From Yersinia similis (GTDB lineage: Bacteria; Pseudomonadota; Gammaproteobacteria; Enterobacterales; Enterobacteriaceae): a stretch of 56,864 nt of DNA. Positions 17,393-27,311 of this stretch are shown here, in pieces. Position numbers and translations under genes: made by a program. Location of the stretch: assembly GCF_001053095.1 (NCBI RefSeq), contig NZ_CGBP01000029.1:1-56864 (forward strand), written 5' to 3'. The notes beneath the pieces were generated by a model, which had not been told where the DNA came from, ran no database searches, and worked only from the letters and a program-made list of their open reading frames with translations. The number at the start of each line of letters is the position of its first letter. Positions within the stretch are counted from its first letter, which is position 1.

Positions 17393-18316
17393 TCATGCTT
17401 TCATAATAAAAGCCAAAAGATAATAAGGCGGCACCATATTCACTGAATGGCCATGAGCTGGTTCTACGATGGAAATATTATGAGTATGCTCCTCACCCTT
17501 ACCGGATGTTGACGTCTCAAATAGATAAGCCATAACATCTCCTCCATTATTTTTGTCATATGAAATCACATTATCGATGGTATTCTTAAGCATGCTTCTT
17601 TCTTTATTTTCCATAGTTTGGCTATAATAATTTGAGAAACCTAGATTTTGGTAATATCTCATTCCATCATAATGAGAATGCTCAGGTAATTGTTTGGTAT
17701 TTAAAGCCATTGGCATCACCGTCGCGTCAACACCTGTTTTTACTTTAGTTGTCAATATTTCATATTGTTTACTTGCCCTCTCACCGGATAATTTATCAGT
17801 GCTGCCACCGCTATCTTCGGCGTTGATTGTAGTGCTCCCGGCAATAAATCGGTCCCTCAAATCCGGTGTATTATTGGTACCATCACAAAACAACCAACCT
17901 ATTGGAACGATACTGCCTGAAAACATCAGAATCATTCCTTTTTGGAAAGCGAATTCCTCTGTTATACGGATACCCTCAGTGGTGACTTCCATCCCTCTGC
18001 CGGGTTTAGCCGATAAGCCACTACTATCCACCGCTAACCCGCTGATAGTTTTTAGCCTTACTGACAAACGCTCTGTACTGTCCAATTGTAGCCCGACGCC
18101 GGGGCCGGGGCCTGGGTCTCCTTCTTCCCTGGGGGCCAAACCAACCGCTTTACGCCCCACATCCGCAATATCAATTAATTGGTTAAAATCTGTTTGCAGG
18201 GGAATACTGCCCTCTTTAAACCTTTCTTTTAAATGATCCGTTGTTATCTCTATCGCTGCTCCCCTCTTTAATACTTTCTGTTCTTGGTCAGTGCTTAAAA
18301 TATTCGTATCTTTCAT
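17393..18316 (-). CDS. afp13: eCIS tail fibre with phage tail-collar domain (Afp13 position)
   Basis: Occupies the receptor-binding fibre slot. The start is placed at the ATG at 18316, preceded by GGAG, giving 307 aa; an upstream in-frame ATG at 18328 overlaps that site. The first 100 residues include a Gly/Pro-rich linker (GDPGPGPGVGLQ) and SGLSAKPGRGMEVTTEGI, a fibre-shaft pattern. From about residue 130 GMILMFSGS-VPIGWLFCDG and NTPDLRDRFIAG form a phage tail-collar domain, followed by EHSHYDG and EEHTHNIS, His-rich loops typical of trimeric fibre tips. It is clearly shorter than the adenovirus-like Afp13, so the target range probably differs. Confidence 0.85.
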   Translation of the reverse strand: MKDTNILSTDQEQKVLKRGAAIEITTDHLKERFKEGSIPLQTDFNQLIDIADVGRKAVGLAPREEGDPGPGPGVGLQLDSTERLSVRLKTISGLAVDSSGLSAKPGRGMEVTTEGIRITEEFAFQKGMILMFSGSIVPIGWLFCDGTNNTPDLRDRFIAGSTTINAEDSGGSTDKLSGERASKQYEILTTKVKTGVDATVMPMALNTKQLPEHSHYDGMRYYQNLGFSNYYSQTMENKERSMLKNTIDNVISYDKNNGGDVMAYLFETSTSGKGEEHTHNISIVEPAHGHSVNMVPPYYLLAFIMKA

Positions 18317-18363
18317 GCTTAACTCCATAAATAAGTTTAATAGAATTTAATTAATAGGATGGG

Positions 18364-21222
18364 CTATTCATCACGTTCTTGTGGTATATAGTACAATTCA
18401 TTCTGAATTATCATGTTTTCATTCCACTGGTTCTCCTCGCTACCAACAACGTCGGTGCGCTGAGCCTCGGTAGCAATACGCATAGTACCAATACCCGTTG
18501 TACCAGAGGGCATTTTCCCTAACGTTAGACTTTCCAGAATAGAATAAGAGGTATCACCCAATGGGGTACCATTATTCTGCCAACGTTGATAAGTACTGCC
18601 GAAGTTTAAAAACTGATTGTGCCCCATCCAATGGATGATCATAGAAATATGGGCGGGTAATTCAGTGATAATAGTATCTTTAACCCACTTCTCTAATTTA
18701 TACGGGTCCACGTTGGGTGATTCAATTAAGTCACTATTCATCACCGCGCTAATGACAAATGAGAATCGGTCAGTACGCCCATATTCATCACCAGAGAAAT
18801 GCCAATGGTAACGCCAATCATCTTTAAGACTGGGGAAATCTAAAGTGGAATTATCCTGACGTTCAACCACCAGCGTACCTTGAATACGATCAAAGCTGAT
18901 CACCTTGGCGTAAAGCTGCGGCGTGGCTTCCCGCACCCTATTGCCCAGGCCAAGGTTGTTGGTTAACGTTATTTCACTTCCTACCCTAATCAGGCTCGGG
19001 AAGGGGGTCTGCGGGGTTCGGGTTAACCGCCGCTGATTATTCGGCAGTTGCTCCTGATCACTGGCATAGGCTAAGCGGTAGCTCATATCCTCTAACCACA
19101 CTGGGCTATTTTGCCAAGCCAACCTGCCAGCATTCGCCACCGCTAATACCCGCTCTAAGTTGTTTTGCAATTGTGTACTGTTATTGGTATCCAGCCAGAA
19201 ACTATCACCCTGGATCTTAACAATCATTTGCCCACGTAAAATGAACTTATTGTCGTCCGCATCCCCCTCATACAACACCAGATTGACGACTTGCCCTTGC
19301 GTCAACTTATCGTTAATACCTGTTTGGGTTATCACCAGAGAGTGTTGACCATTATCTCCATCTTCGATCCGCACCGAAGATGGCTGTTGTTCACCATCAA
19401 ACTCTGCGTTGGGTTTGATAGGTAACAATGCGCGGTGTTCAATCAGATAGAAAGGCAACTCGCTTAAATTGGGCTGTAAATGAAATAATTTCTTGCCCAA
19501 TCCCATGCGGGCAGCAATACGTTTTTGTAACGGTGACACCTGGTCAACACGAATATTATCGCGATGGTAGGTTAATACCGTCTGCTGCGCCAGGTAGCCT
19601 TGTTGCACGGCAAGGAAATCATCGGCATTGATGGTAAAGGTATTTGGCGCTCGTTGCGTAGCAAAATAACCTAACAGATAATTGATAATATTCAGTTCCT
19701 GTTCAGTATCTTGCGCAACTCCCTTCATCCAGTTTTTTAAGTTTATGGCATAAGTTTGATGAGCTTCATCATTCACGGAGCCCGCTTTAAAGGGCCACTG
19801 TTCCCCCCATACCCGGGTACCTGTACGTTGAAAAGCCAGTAGTTGTGGCAACATAGCTAACTGTTGGCAACCATTCGCCAGTAATTGCTCAAACGGCAGC
19901 ATAAATTGATGCAGTGCCCGTAAGCGTTCTGACTCAGGCAGCGTCGACAATGACTGTTGTAAACCGTAGTTCGGCGGCAACGTATCACTGACCGGATAAT
20001 AGCTACCCACATCACGGTGTTGACCATAACCTAAGATAACCGGTAGATTTTGGATAACAGGTACATGGGGCAGGTTGTCAATAATCTCCTGTTTAGTGGC
20101 CGTAACGTTGATCCCCCCTTTAACCATCACCTGCAGAGGCCCCTCAGGTTGTACCAATTGGTTAATCGGGTCCACTCCCCACAGTTGTGGATAATACCCA
20201 GCGCTCATTTGCCATGACCAGGCTTCATTCGCAACAGGCGTGATTTGAGCATTATCGTCACTGCTACCCAGCATCATGCGGCTAACATTTTTGACGCCGT
20301 CAATGTCCAGCAACCTATTAACTAGCTGGCTCAAATTAAGGGTGACGCCTTCGGTATAATCCTGGCCTGCCGGTAATTCAGGGATCCAGCCATGTTTCAA
20401 CTGCGGCCCTTCAAAAATATCATCGTTGCTCATACCCTGTTGTTGCAGCGATTCCGGGCTGTAACGCAATGCTCTGGGCATCAGATACTGTTCTACCTTG
20501 GTATATACATTGGCAAATACACTGGGGATATTCTGAATATCATCATCCAGTTCAATATCCAGTAAAAGTGGAAAATCAACCGGCTTCAACCAGATAATGT
20601 GACTGACCGACTCACCAATATTGCGGTTTTCCGCCAAAAATTCGCTGAGCTGCTCTTTCGCTGTAGCAAGATTAAGTTGAGTTTGGCGAGTAGGCTCCAG
20701 ATACAACCAGTAATTACCCCGTAGGGTGAGCTTTTCCGCATCATCAGTGCTGGCAAAGCTGTATTCTCTTTTCTCCGCGTCATACCAATAGGTGTAACGC
20801 TGGTCTTCCGGTTCACGTACTAATTGCACATTCCGGAATAAAAAATCGCCGTCATCATGGGCTGTTTCTGCCGGCCAATCACTACTGTGTAAATCCAGCA
20901 GTGCCCTTCGGTAATCATCAGCGGTGATCGGGCCACAGGTTAGCGCACGGTGTGGGCCAAACTCTGCGGGGAAAACCCCCCCACCTTGCTGTCGGGTAGA
21001 TTCTGGTGTGAGTAAATCTTGTAGCGGCAGTGTATGACGGTAGGCTAGATCAGAGGCCCCGTAACTGAACCCCTCAAGCATTGTCACCCCAGGGTCATGC
21101 TCTGTGGTATCCGTCCACAACTTCCCTGCGTGCTCTTCCACCACCTGATGAGCCTGACTCACTAATGTGTCGAAATGAATATCCTCTTTAACGAGGTGAA
21201 ACAGTGGATCCTGATTACTCAT
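18364..21222 (-). CDS. afp12: eCIS baseplate protein (Afp12/Pvc12)
   Basis: A 952-aa baseplate wedge protein of the gp6/BaseplateJ type. The N-terminus DIHFDTLVSQAHQVVEEHAGKL and WTDTTEHDPGVTMLEGFSY is characteristic of Pvc12, and long beta-rich segments follow. Together with Afp11 it forms the hexagonal baseplate that holds the fibres and triggers sheath contraction. It overlaps the end of afp11 by 8 bp, indicating translational coupling. Length and frame are intact. Confidence 0.92.
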   Translation of the reverse strand: MSNQDPLFHLVKEDIHFDTLVSQAHQVVEEHAGKLWTDTTEHDPGVTMLEGFSYGASDLAYRHTLPLQDLLTPESTRQQGGGVFPAEFGPHRALTCGPITADDYRRALLDLHSSDWPAETAHDDGDFLFRNVQLVREPEDQRYTYWYDAEKREYSFASTDDAEKLTLRGNYWLYLEPTRQTQLNLATAKEQLSEFLAENRNIGESVSHIIWLKPVDFPLLLDIELDDDIQNIPSVFANVYTKVEQYLMPRALRYSPESLQQQGMSNDDIFEGPQLKHGWIPELPAGQDYTEGVTLNLSQLVNRLLDIDGVKNVSRMMLGSSDDNAQITPVANEAWSWQMSAGYYPQLWGVDPINQLVQPEGPLQVMVKGGINVTATKQEIIDNLPHVPVIQNLPVILGYGQHRDVGSYYPVSDTLPPNYGLQQSLSTLPESERLRALHQFMLPFEQLLANGCQQLAMLPQLLAFQRTGTRVWGEQWPFKAGSVNDEAHQTYAINLKNWMKGVAQDTEQELNIINYLLGYFATQRAPNTFTINADDFLAVQQGYLAQQTVLTYHRDNIRVDQVSPLQKRIAARMGLGKKLFHLQPNLSELPFYLIEHRALLPIKPNAEFDGEQQPSSVRIEDGDNGQHSLVITQTGINDKLTQGQVVNLVLYEGDADDNKFILRGQMIVKIQGDSFWLDTNNSTQLQNNLERVLAVANAGRLAWQNSPVWLEDMSYRLAYASDQEQLPNNQRRLTRTPQTPFPSLIRVGSEITLTNNLGLGNRVREATPQLYAKVISFDRIQGTLVVERQDNSTLDFPSLKDDWRYHWHFSGDEYGRTDRFSFVISAVMNSDLIESPNVDPYKLEKWVKDTIITELPAHISMIIHWMGHNQFLNFGSTYQRWQNNGTPLGDTSYSILESLTLGKMPSGTTGIGTMRIATEAQRTDVVGSEENQWNENMIIQNELYYIPQERDE

Positions 21223-23443
21223 GGTTTTTCCCTCGGCGTTGCGCTATGTCATCGTCTTTCCAGACCAGAACCAGCACCTCGTTATCTTCTGCATTCACCG
21301 ATGCCGTCTCACTGGGGCTAATAATCGTATCTTCCCGTTGTAAGGTCAGATGAGTGACTCGCTCAACCAGTGGGTGTTGCTGGATCGTTGCCAGCAGTTG
21401 AAAGTAGCCAATGTTATTGTTCATAATCACCGCTCGCTGCTCGCTGCTACTCCAGGGCATGTATGTTTCACTCAGGCTTTGCCGTAGCTGGCGATAGCCA
21501 AAATCTGGGTTAACGCCCGAGGTGAAAATCACCTGATAATTGATATACACATCGATATAACTCGGATTAGTAACGGTAATAGAGGCCCAAAGCGAGTCCC
21601 GCTGTTCCAACCAGTCGGCCATTTCCGCTAGCCGAGCGGGGTTAAGCACCGGACGTAAAGCGTCATCGCTATCGCTATAATGGTTAGCCGGGATCACCGT
21701 CAGTTGTTGTTGCTCTGACGCTGACACCTGGGTTAATTCATCATGAGTGGGGTATTTAACGTCAAAAATGCTGATATAACGCGCTTTTAACAGGGTGGCC
21801 ATATTGCCCCAAGTCAGCGCTCGGTTACGGTGCGAGAGACGTTGGGCCTCACGGTCAAAGAACTCACCATGAGATTCCGCCATCCGCCCACCCCATGATG
21901 CCCAAGGCTGAACCACAGAGGACACCTCCGGAATAGGTTCAACAGTTCGTTGGATAGACTCGGCAGATAAAGCGGGTAAAAAATGGCTATCGCTGATGGT
22001 CGTGGCATTGATCAGCGTTGCCGTCATCGCGTTATAGATAACACCTTGTAATAGCGGGTAGTTTCTCCAACTGCCTTCTTGAGCAGGCACACTAACCACC
22101 CCTTTTAGCCAATAACGGTCAGTTGGCATTTGGCTCGCCTGATTGGCCGCATCTGCAGGTAGAACCAGGCTCCAACCTCCATCCTGATACAGATTTTGAG
22201 TACCATCGTCTACCCAGGCATTTAAAGCGGCCCACTGGTTACTTTGATTGAGGTAATACCAGTCAACCTTAGGTTGCATTGGGCTTTTTAACTTCCAATA
22301 CAACGAGAGTGTCTGGCCGGGTTCTATATCAGCGAAACCTAAATAAAGAGAGGGATCTTCCTGCGCCGGTTCAGCGCTCAGGCTGTAACCAAACGGCGTT
22401 AAATAATATAAGTCAAAAAGGATATTCGCAGCTGTCGCTGTTTTTACTTCGGGTAGGCTATCAACGCCCTCTACCGGGCGCTGCTCAACGCTGACGGTTA
22501 CCACCTTTGGCAATTGCTGGCCTTTCGCCACTTGTAACCGCAGGACCGGTTGCTCAAAAATGAGACCATCAAGATTATCAGGAGCACTGATTGCCGGTTC
22601 CTGATCGGAAAGCGTGAATGTTACCTTAGGCGACGTCACCACCGGCGTTAATGCCAGCCACCGATCACCGCTACTGATTTCTACCGAGGCAAATTGCGAA
22701 GCGGTAACGGGTTGCGCAAAGGCCAGAGTAATAACTCTTTCGCCTTCGGCCATTGCCAGCAGTGCGGCCTGGATCAAACAGCCATTAACGACAGGCCGCT
22801 CCCCTACAGTTTCACTGAATAATCGGATACCCGTAGCCGGTAATTCAACTTGATCTTGAACATCTAACGGGGCCGCGATGAACCATTGTTCAGATTCATC
22901 TTGCCGTAACCAACGCAGATCACTGATATAACCGCGGTTGGCCAGCAAGCTGGCATCCAGTGCATAGTGTAATGGATTACCTAGCGCATCTTGACCCGCC
23001 TCAAATAAGGTCTCTTTCACCAGCAATTTTTCAGTCACTGTTGGATTTAATGCAATAGACAGGGCGACCTGATCGGGTTGTGCCTGACGGGAGGATAAAC
23101 CTAATAGATCCCGATAATACAGACTTCGGTGTGCCCCAGGTAAGATATTTAATAATGCCCTAGGCGTTTCCAGAATTTGCAAAATAGCCAATATAAAGGC
23201 TTGGTGGGGCAGTAATTCCCCATCACTATCAGTTTCCGCCAGATATAATTTAGCCAGTTTTTCTGGCTCATTTTCACACATAAAGAAAAAATCATCCCAA
23301 AATCCACCATCATTATTAAAAGGGATGTTATGAGTATATTCTTTAATGGCTTCAAGTAATTTAAAACTATTTCTATTATCCAATTTGAAATTGGAATATG
23401 GCACTAACTCTGACAATTTATGATTTAGTTCAATTAATTCCAT
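21215..23443 (-). CDS. afp11: eCIS baseplate protein (Afp11/Pvc11)
   Basis: A 742-aa baseplate wedge protein partnering Afp12. Start chosen at ATG 23443 (MELIELNHKLSEL) with AGGTGATATT upstream; the frame is open to 23500 but that extension lacks a ribosome site. The N-terminal region EYTHNIPFNNDGGFWDDFFF and DSDGELLPHQAFILAILQIL resembles the Pvc11 start. The C-terminal third has the BaseplateJ-type pattern (SLWASITVTNPSYIDVYINY, then GVNPDFGYRQLRQSL). The gene lies between the PAAR tip and afp12 as in Afp. Confidence 0.88.
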   Translation of the reverse strand: MELIELNHKLSELVPYSNFKLDNRNSFKLLEAIKEYTHNIPFNNDGGFWDDFFFMCENEPEKLAKLYLAETDSDGELLPHQAFILAILQILETPRALLNILPGAHRSLYYRDLLGLSSRQAQPDQVALSIALNPTVTEKLLVKETLFEAGQDALGNPLHYALDASLLANRGYISDLRWLRQDESEQWFIAAPLDVQDQVELPATGIRLFSETVGERPVVNGCLIQAALLAMAEGERVITLAFAQPVTASQFASVEISSGDRWLALTPVVTSPKVTFTLSDQEPAISAPDNLDGLIFEQPVLRLQVAKGQQLPKVVTVSVEQRPVEGVDSLPEVKTATAANILFDLYYLTPFGYSLSAEPAQEDPSLYLGFADIEPGQTLSLYWKLKSPMQPKVDWYYLNQSNQWAALNAWVDDGTQNLYQDGGWSLVLPADAANQASQMPTDRYWLKGVVSVPAQEGSWRNYPLLQGVIYNAMTATLINATTISDSHFLPALSAESIQRTVEPIPEVSSVVQPWASWGGRMAESHGEFFDREAQRLSHRNRALTWGNMATLLKARYISIFDVKYPTHDELTQVSASEQQQLTVIPANHYSDSDDALRPVLNPARLAEMADWLEQRDSLWASITVTNPSYIDVYINYQVIFTSGVNPDFGYRQLRQSLSETYMPWSSSEQRAVIMNNNIGYFQLLATIQQHPLVERVTHLTLQREDTIISPSETASVNAEDNEVLVLVWKDDDIAQRRGKNHE

Positions 23444-23534
23444 AATATCACCTGTGTTTTTAGAGCACAGAGCACCCTCAGCGAATAAACCACTATTCAC
23501 TCCATTTTTAATGCTGTTGATTTAGGCTGCTAAC

Positions 23535-23951
23535 TTAATTAACAGTGGCAAAATTTTGTTGAGTAATAAAACGCCCTTTTCCTGACGAATCGAGGGTATT
23601 ATCTGGCTCGATATTGGGAGACGTTGCTGGAGCCTCCACTAAAAATGTTGCGGTAAATTGTTGCCCTTTGACAATCAAGGGCGCACCGCTGGTACAGTGT
23701 CGAACCTGTTGGCTGCTGTCCAATGAACTGATGGTAACCGTACCCGAGCCTGGAATTACGTGGGTATTAGTTGTATAAGTTGCTGGAATTCGCACATTTT
23801 TTTCATCACCTAAAATGCAAGTTTTTTTCCCATTTATCTGCGCATGGCCAGTACCCCTTATTTTCCCTGGGCTGATAACCGTTACCGAACGAGCGCCAAA
23901 CATAGGCTCAAACATCAACAAATCCCCGTCAATCACAATAGCTTCACTCAT
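23535..23951 (-). CDS. afp10: eCIS PAAR-like spike tip (Afp10/Pvc10)
   Basis: A 138-aa protein expected to cap the spike and sharpen it for membrane puncture. It is short, Gly/Ile-rich and built of beta repeats: GDLLMFEPMFGARSVTVISP, GKIRGTGHAQINGKKTCILG and GTVTISSLDSSQQVRHCTSG, the pattern of Afp10/DUF4280-type tip proteins, with repeated Cys/His residues that could bind metal. It overlaps afp9 by 4 bp (ATGA). Confidence 0.82.
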   Translation of the reverse strand: MSEAIVIDGDLLMFEPMFGARSVTVISPGKIRGTGHAQINGKKTCILGDEKNVRIPATYTTNTHVIPGSGTVTISSLDSSQQVRHCTSGAPLIVKGQQFTATFLVEAPATSPNIEPDNTLDSSGKGRFITQQNFATVN

Positions 23952-24370
23952 GCCACCTCCGCAGTTTTCCCCTCAGCCAAAGCAAGCGAGCCTTGAATTT
24001 TCTGGTTAATTTCACTACCGCGTAAACGATAAGCAACCCGCATCTGTAACGTATTACTTCTATTGAGAGACTGACTGACCTGAATATCCGTAATATCAGC
24101 CCTGGTTTCGTAACGTAAAATGCCGTCTTGTATACGTGACTCAATTTCAGCTATCAATTCGTTACGGATATTTTCAAACATAAAATCATTCAATCCACAG
24201 CCATAATCTGCTCGCATCAGGCGCTCTCCTGGCTCGGTGCTGAAGAGAATTTGCAAACTTTGCCGAACATCCTCCGCACCTTCAGCCATCACTGCGCCCT
24301 TTTCCAAGGAAAACAGCGGTGGAAAAGCCCAACCTCGACCATAGAGTTGTGTCAGTATTTGGTTTTCCAT
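23948..24370 (-). CDS. afp9: eCIS baseplate protein, gp25-like (Afp9/Pvc9)
   Basis: A 140-aa gp25/lysozyme-fold baseplate protein that seeds sheath polymerisation. The gp25 signature is plain: AEGAEDVRQSLQILFSTEPG, ERLMRADYGCGLNDFMFE and RNELIAEIESRIQDGILRY. It lies between spike and tip genes, 9 bp after afp8 and overlapping afp10 by 4 bp. Confidence 0.93.
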   Translation of the reverse strand: MENQILTQLYGRGWAFPPLFSLEKGAVMAEGAEDVRQSLQILFSTEPGERLMRADYGCGLNDFMFENIRNELIAEIESRIQDGILRYETRADITDIQVSQSLNRSNTLQMRVAYRLRGSEINQKIQGSLALAEGKTAEVA

Positions 24371-24379
24371 TTATCACCT

Positions 24380-25975
24380 TTACTGGGTAAGATTAATTTT
24401 AGCGCCTTTAATTTCCACACTATTTTTTCCGGATAGGGTTAGAGATTTATCCGCAGTGGCATTAATTGACTGCCTGGCTACCAGCGAAATATCTTTATCC
24501 TGTTGCAGGGTCATTTTGTTGCTCCCTGCATTTATTGTGATAGTTTTATTTTTGCTATCAATAAGTAACTGTTGTTCTATATCACCATTTTTAACAATCA
24601 GTGTTTTTTCTCTATTATCTTGAGTCGGCTCAAAAGGCGCTCTATTTTTAGGATTATGCATCGCGCCTAAAATAACGGGATAGCGCGGGTCATTTTCAAA
24701 AAATCCAATAATGACTTCATCACCTGGCTCTGGATAAAAACAAAAACCACTTTCATGGCTGGCATAGGGCTTCCCGAGTCTGGCCCACAAATATTCATTT
24801 GGACGATTTAACGTTGATAGAATAATTGGGATACGATTTAGCCCCACACCGTCCTGCTGATATTTTCCCACAGTCGCAATATGTAGCCCCGACGCTTCAG
24901 GCACCATAGGTAAACTTTCCGGCTGCAACCCTATTTCCAGCGTTGTTTCCCAATCAACTTGTCGGTTAAAACGCTGGCGAACGCCAGTAATGATTGCGGT
25001 GCCATCAACTTGAGAACCAAAACCCAATAATTGAATGCTGTCCCCCAATTGATAACGCCCACTGCCGTTCAGTAAGAATGCCCCGGTTACCCCAGAAATA
25101 CGCTGATTGAGTAATAACCCCTGAGCCAAATAACCACTCTCCAGCGTTGTGAGTGGACTACTGTAGCGAATATCCCAACTTTCTTTATTCAGCGAGGCTA
25201 AACGGTCAACAGAAAGTGCGCCTTTACCTGTCGCGATGCTACCGTAGCGACCACCTGATTGTGGCTGTTGCTTACTGATATCCCAACCACTGATTTCTAA
25301 TGAGGCTGGATTTCGCTGATTGTCAAACTGCCAGTAAGCATCTTTAACTACAATGTCTTGATTCCCATCTCCCCGGTTTTTTAAGATATGCACCGGTCTC
25401 GTATTCAGTGTTTCAGCTTGTACTAAGCTGACGCCTTCCGTCGTTGGCAATAGCCATATCCCCATTGCCGAAAGGCGGCACAACAGAAAATACCAATCAG
25501 AACAGCGAAACTGCACCATCTGTTCATGTTGTTGATCCAGCGCGGGGATGCGCCCAAAACTGGCTTTCACGCCCGCCTGATTCAACAGACTACTTAAGAT
25601 GGCTTTTTCACTTTTGTCGCTGAAGCGCTGTGAGTGCTGGGTATCCACCATCAGTTGTAGCCGATGTTTGATAACCAGAGTCAGCAACAATTGTTTATTT
25701 CTGACCCGTAGAGACTGGCGAGTAATAACGCCGTTAAACAGCACCGATTTTTGGCTCCCCTCACATAGCTCCATTGTCAGGTTTTTCCCCACCTGACAAT
25801 GAGCCAATTCCCTCTGAACATCAGCCTGATGGAAAGAGGATAATGATCGATCCGGTACGCTTAGCTTGATGGTCGTCGAGGCAATGCTATTAACACGATG
25901 ATAGGTATCTACATCGACGGTGGCCAGTAAGGCCAGCACCTTACCATCGGCGATGATGTTGATTTTATAGCTCAT
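24380..25975 (-). CDS. afp8: eCIS VgrG-like spike protein (Afp8/Pvc8)
   Basis: A 531-aa fusion of gp27-like hub and gp5-like OB-fold/beta-helix spike, forming the trimeric puncturing needle under the tube. The hub part is residues 1 to about 360. The OB-fold has PYASHESGFCFYPEPGDEVI and GFFENDPRYPVILGAMHNPK, the VgrG signature. The C-terminal beta-helix shows repeated KTITINAGSNKMTL and SLTLSGKNSVEIKGAKINL strands. No effector domain is fused at the C-terminus. It overlaps afp7 by 4 bp. Confidence 0.95.
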   Translation of the reverse strand: MSYKINIIADGKVLALLATVDVDTYHRVNSIASTTIKLSVPDRSLSSFHQADVQRELAHCQVGKNLTMELCEGSQKSVLFNGVITRQSLRVRNKQLLLTLVIKHRLQLMVDTQHSQRFSDKSEKAILSSLLNQAGVKASFGRIPALDQQHEQMVQFRCSDWYFLLCRLSAMGIWLLPTTEGVSLVQAETLNTRPVHILKNRGDGNQDIVVKDAYWQFDNQRNPASLEISGWDISKQQPQSGGRYGSIATGKGALSVDRLASLNKESWDIRYSSPLTTLESGYLAQGLLLNQRISGVTGAFLLNGSGRYQLGDSIQLLGFGSQVDGTAIITGVRQRFNRQVDWETTLEIGLQPESLPMVPEASGLHIATVGKYQQDGVGLNRIPIILSTLNRPNEYLWARLGKPYASHESGFCFYPEPGDEVIIGFFENDPRYPVILGAMHNPKNRAPFEPTQDNREKTLIVKNGDIEQQLLIDSKNKTITINAGSNKMTLQQDKDISLVARQSINATADKSLTLSGKNSVEIKGAKINLTQ

Positions 25976-26661
25976 AAATCCTCCCCTCTGGCAGCCTGCA
26001 AAATGTCGCCAGGGATGAAACCATTTAGGTTATCCAACCCGTTTTGCTGGGCGAGCATCAGATAATCGGCACCCCCTGCCAAGGTTAATGGCACGCTGGC
26101 GGCAATCAGTGCCAAAGAGACTCCATCCTGAACCCGTAGTGCAATTTTCGCCGGTGATTTCAGATTTTGTTCAGTTTCCTGCAATATCAAACTTTCATCG
26201 GCGACTAACGTCAGGAAAACTCTCGCCCGTAATGGTGTTGCATCGCGATCAAACAGGGTATAGCTCACTGACAGTTCTTTGGTTCTTCCAGCAAAGTAAC
26301 CCCGATTTTCCCAGCGCATTTTCCCCCATTTAATATGTAGAAATTGGGTTTCTTTACTGGTGGCATCCACGCAACAGAGCTGTTTTAACTGCGTGAGTTG
26401 TGTTTCTATTGGCGTTTTATTGCCTGGCATGGTTGCATCAAAAATCAGCTCAAGTGATAACCCTGCAGGTTTTGCTTGTACATAAGTACTGCTCTGTTTC
26501 TCGTTATTAATGGCCTGAGATTGCAAATAGTCCGTTAGATAGTTCAACTGCAAGGTTGTCGGGTTATACATAGCCTGTAATGTCCCCGCCCATTTTTTCC
26601 CTTCCCGATCCTGATAAGCATCGATGGTCAGTTTCGCCAAACCACGTTCAATCAGACTCAT
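25972..26661 (-). CDS. afp7: eCIS tube-to-spike adaptor (Afp7/Pvc7, CIS_tube/LysM type)
   Basis: A 229-aa protein that joins the spike trimer to the hexameric tube. LQAMYNPTTLQLNYLTDYLQ and AKPAGLSLELIFDATMPGN are the signature of the family, and a C-terminal segment (FIPGDILQAAR) fits the LysM-like end. Start chosen at ATG 26661, overlapping the afp6 stop by 4 bp; a GTG three codons upstream is an alternative. Confidence 0.9.
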   Translation of the reverse strand: MSLIERGLAKLTIDAYQDREGKKWAGTLQAMYNPTTLQLNYLTDYLQSQAINNEKQSSTYVQAKPAGLSLELIFDATMPGNKTPIETQLTQLKQLCCVDATSKETQFLHIKWGKMRWENRGYFAGRTKELSVSYTLFDRDATPLRARVFLTLVADESLILQETEQNLKSPAKIALRVQDGVSLALIAASVPLTLAGGADYLMLAQQNGLDNLNGFIPGDILQAARGEDL

Positions 26662-26840
26662 GGACGCCACCCTTCCCCATCGCGCAGTGCCGCCAGCACT
26701 TCACGCTTAATCCTATCCACCCAAGCTGCCTCATCCAGACTCTCCTGCACCAAAGAACGTGTTTGCTGCTCAGCAGGGTTATTAGGGGTGGCAGGCGCCA
26801 CTCGGGCCTGAATAACTAACTCTCTGATTTCCACTGTCAT
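26658..26840 (-). CDS. afp6: Small eCIS protein (Afp6/Pvc6, DUF5908)
   Basis: A 60-aa protein in the afp6 slot. It begins with MTVEIRELVIQARV, the conserved N-terminal strand of DUF5908, followed by a low-complexity Pro/Asn/Gln stretch and an amphipathic helix with Arg/Lys/Glu. Both ends overlap neighbours by 4 bp, which supports expression. Its role in the particle is not established; small proteins of this family occur in nearly every eCIS operon. Confidence 0.85.
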   Translation of the reverse strand: MTVEIRELVIQARVAPATPNNPAEQQTRSLVQESLDEAAWVDRIKREVLAALRDGEGWRP

Positions 26841-27295
26841 ACCTTGACTCCCAGCCAGCGCATATCCTGATAGCGCAATTCAAGTGTGTTCACCAATATG
26901 GCATTACTGCTGGCGTCAAAATCACTGGTTTGCCAGCTTACCGGCAGCGCATTACTTAGCGTCCAAGTGGACAGCGGCAGCAAATTCTCATTCAGTAACA
27001 TAATCACCACATCGGCATAGATAACATTTTCCCCGCGCAAAACCCGATCGAACATCATGGTCAGGGGAGATACCGTCATTACGCCACGTTCAAGTCTGAG
27101 GGTGCCATGCTGGATCTTTTCAGCGAAATAGGTGTTGCGGGCATTTTCGCCACCCTCACTGTACTGAGTAACCTGTAACTCCCGGCTAAGGCCGGATATG
27201 CGCTGGAAGCGAATATCCAGTGGATTGGGAATACCGTTAAAGACAAAACTGGCCATAAAACGGTGAGATACTGCCGGTGTGTTGTAATCGCTCAT
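26837..27295 (-). CDS. afp5: eCIS inner tube protein 2 (Afp5/Pvc5)
   Basis: A 152-aa T4-gp19-type tube protein that, with Afp7, initiates the inner tube at the baseplate. SHRFMASFVFNGIPNPLDIR opens the fold, QVTQYSEGGENARNTYF and LRLERGVMT are tube-family motifs, and VSWQTSDFDASSNAI with ELRYQDMRW ends it. Start is ATG 27295 with GGAGAG upstream; the frame is open further left but overlaps afp4. It overlaps afp6 by 4 bp. Confidence 0.93.
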   Translation of the reverse strand: MSDYNTPAVSHRFMASFVFNGIPNPLDIRFQRISGLSRELQVTQYSEGGENARNTYFAEKIQHGTLRLERGVMTVSPLTMMFDRVLRGENVIYADVVIMLLNENLLPLSTWTLSNALPVSWQTSDFDASSNAILVNTLELRYQDMRWLGVKV

Positions 27296-27311
27296 CGTGA
27301 TCTCTCCTCTT

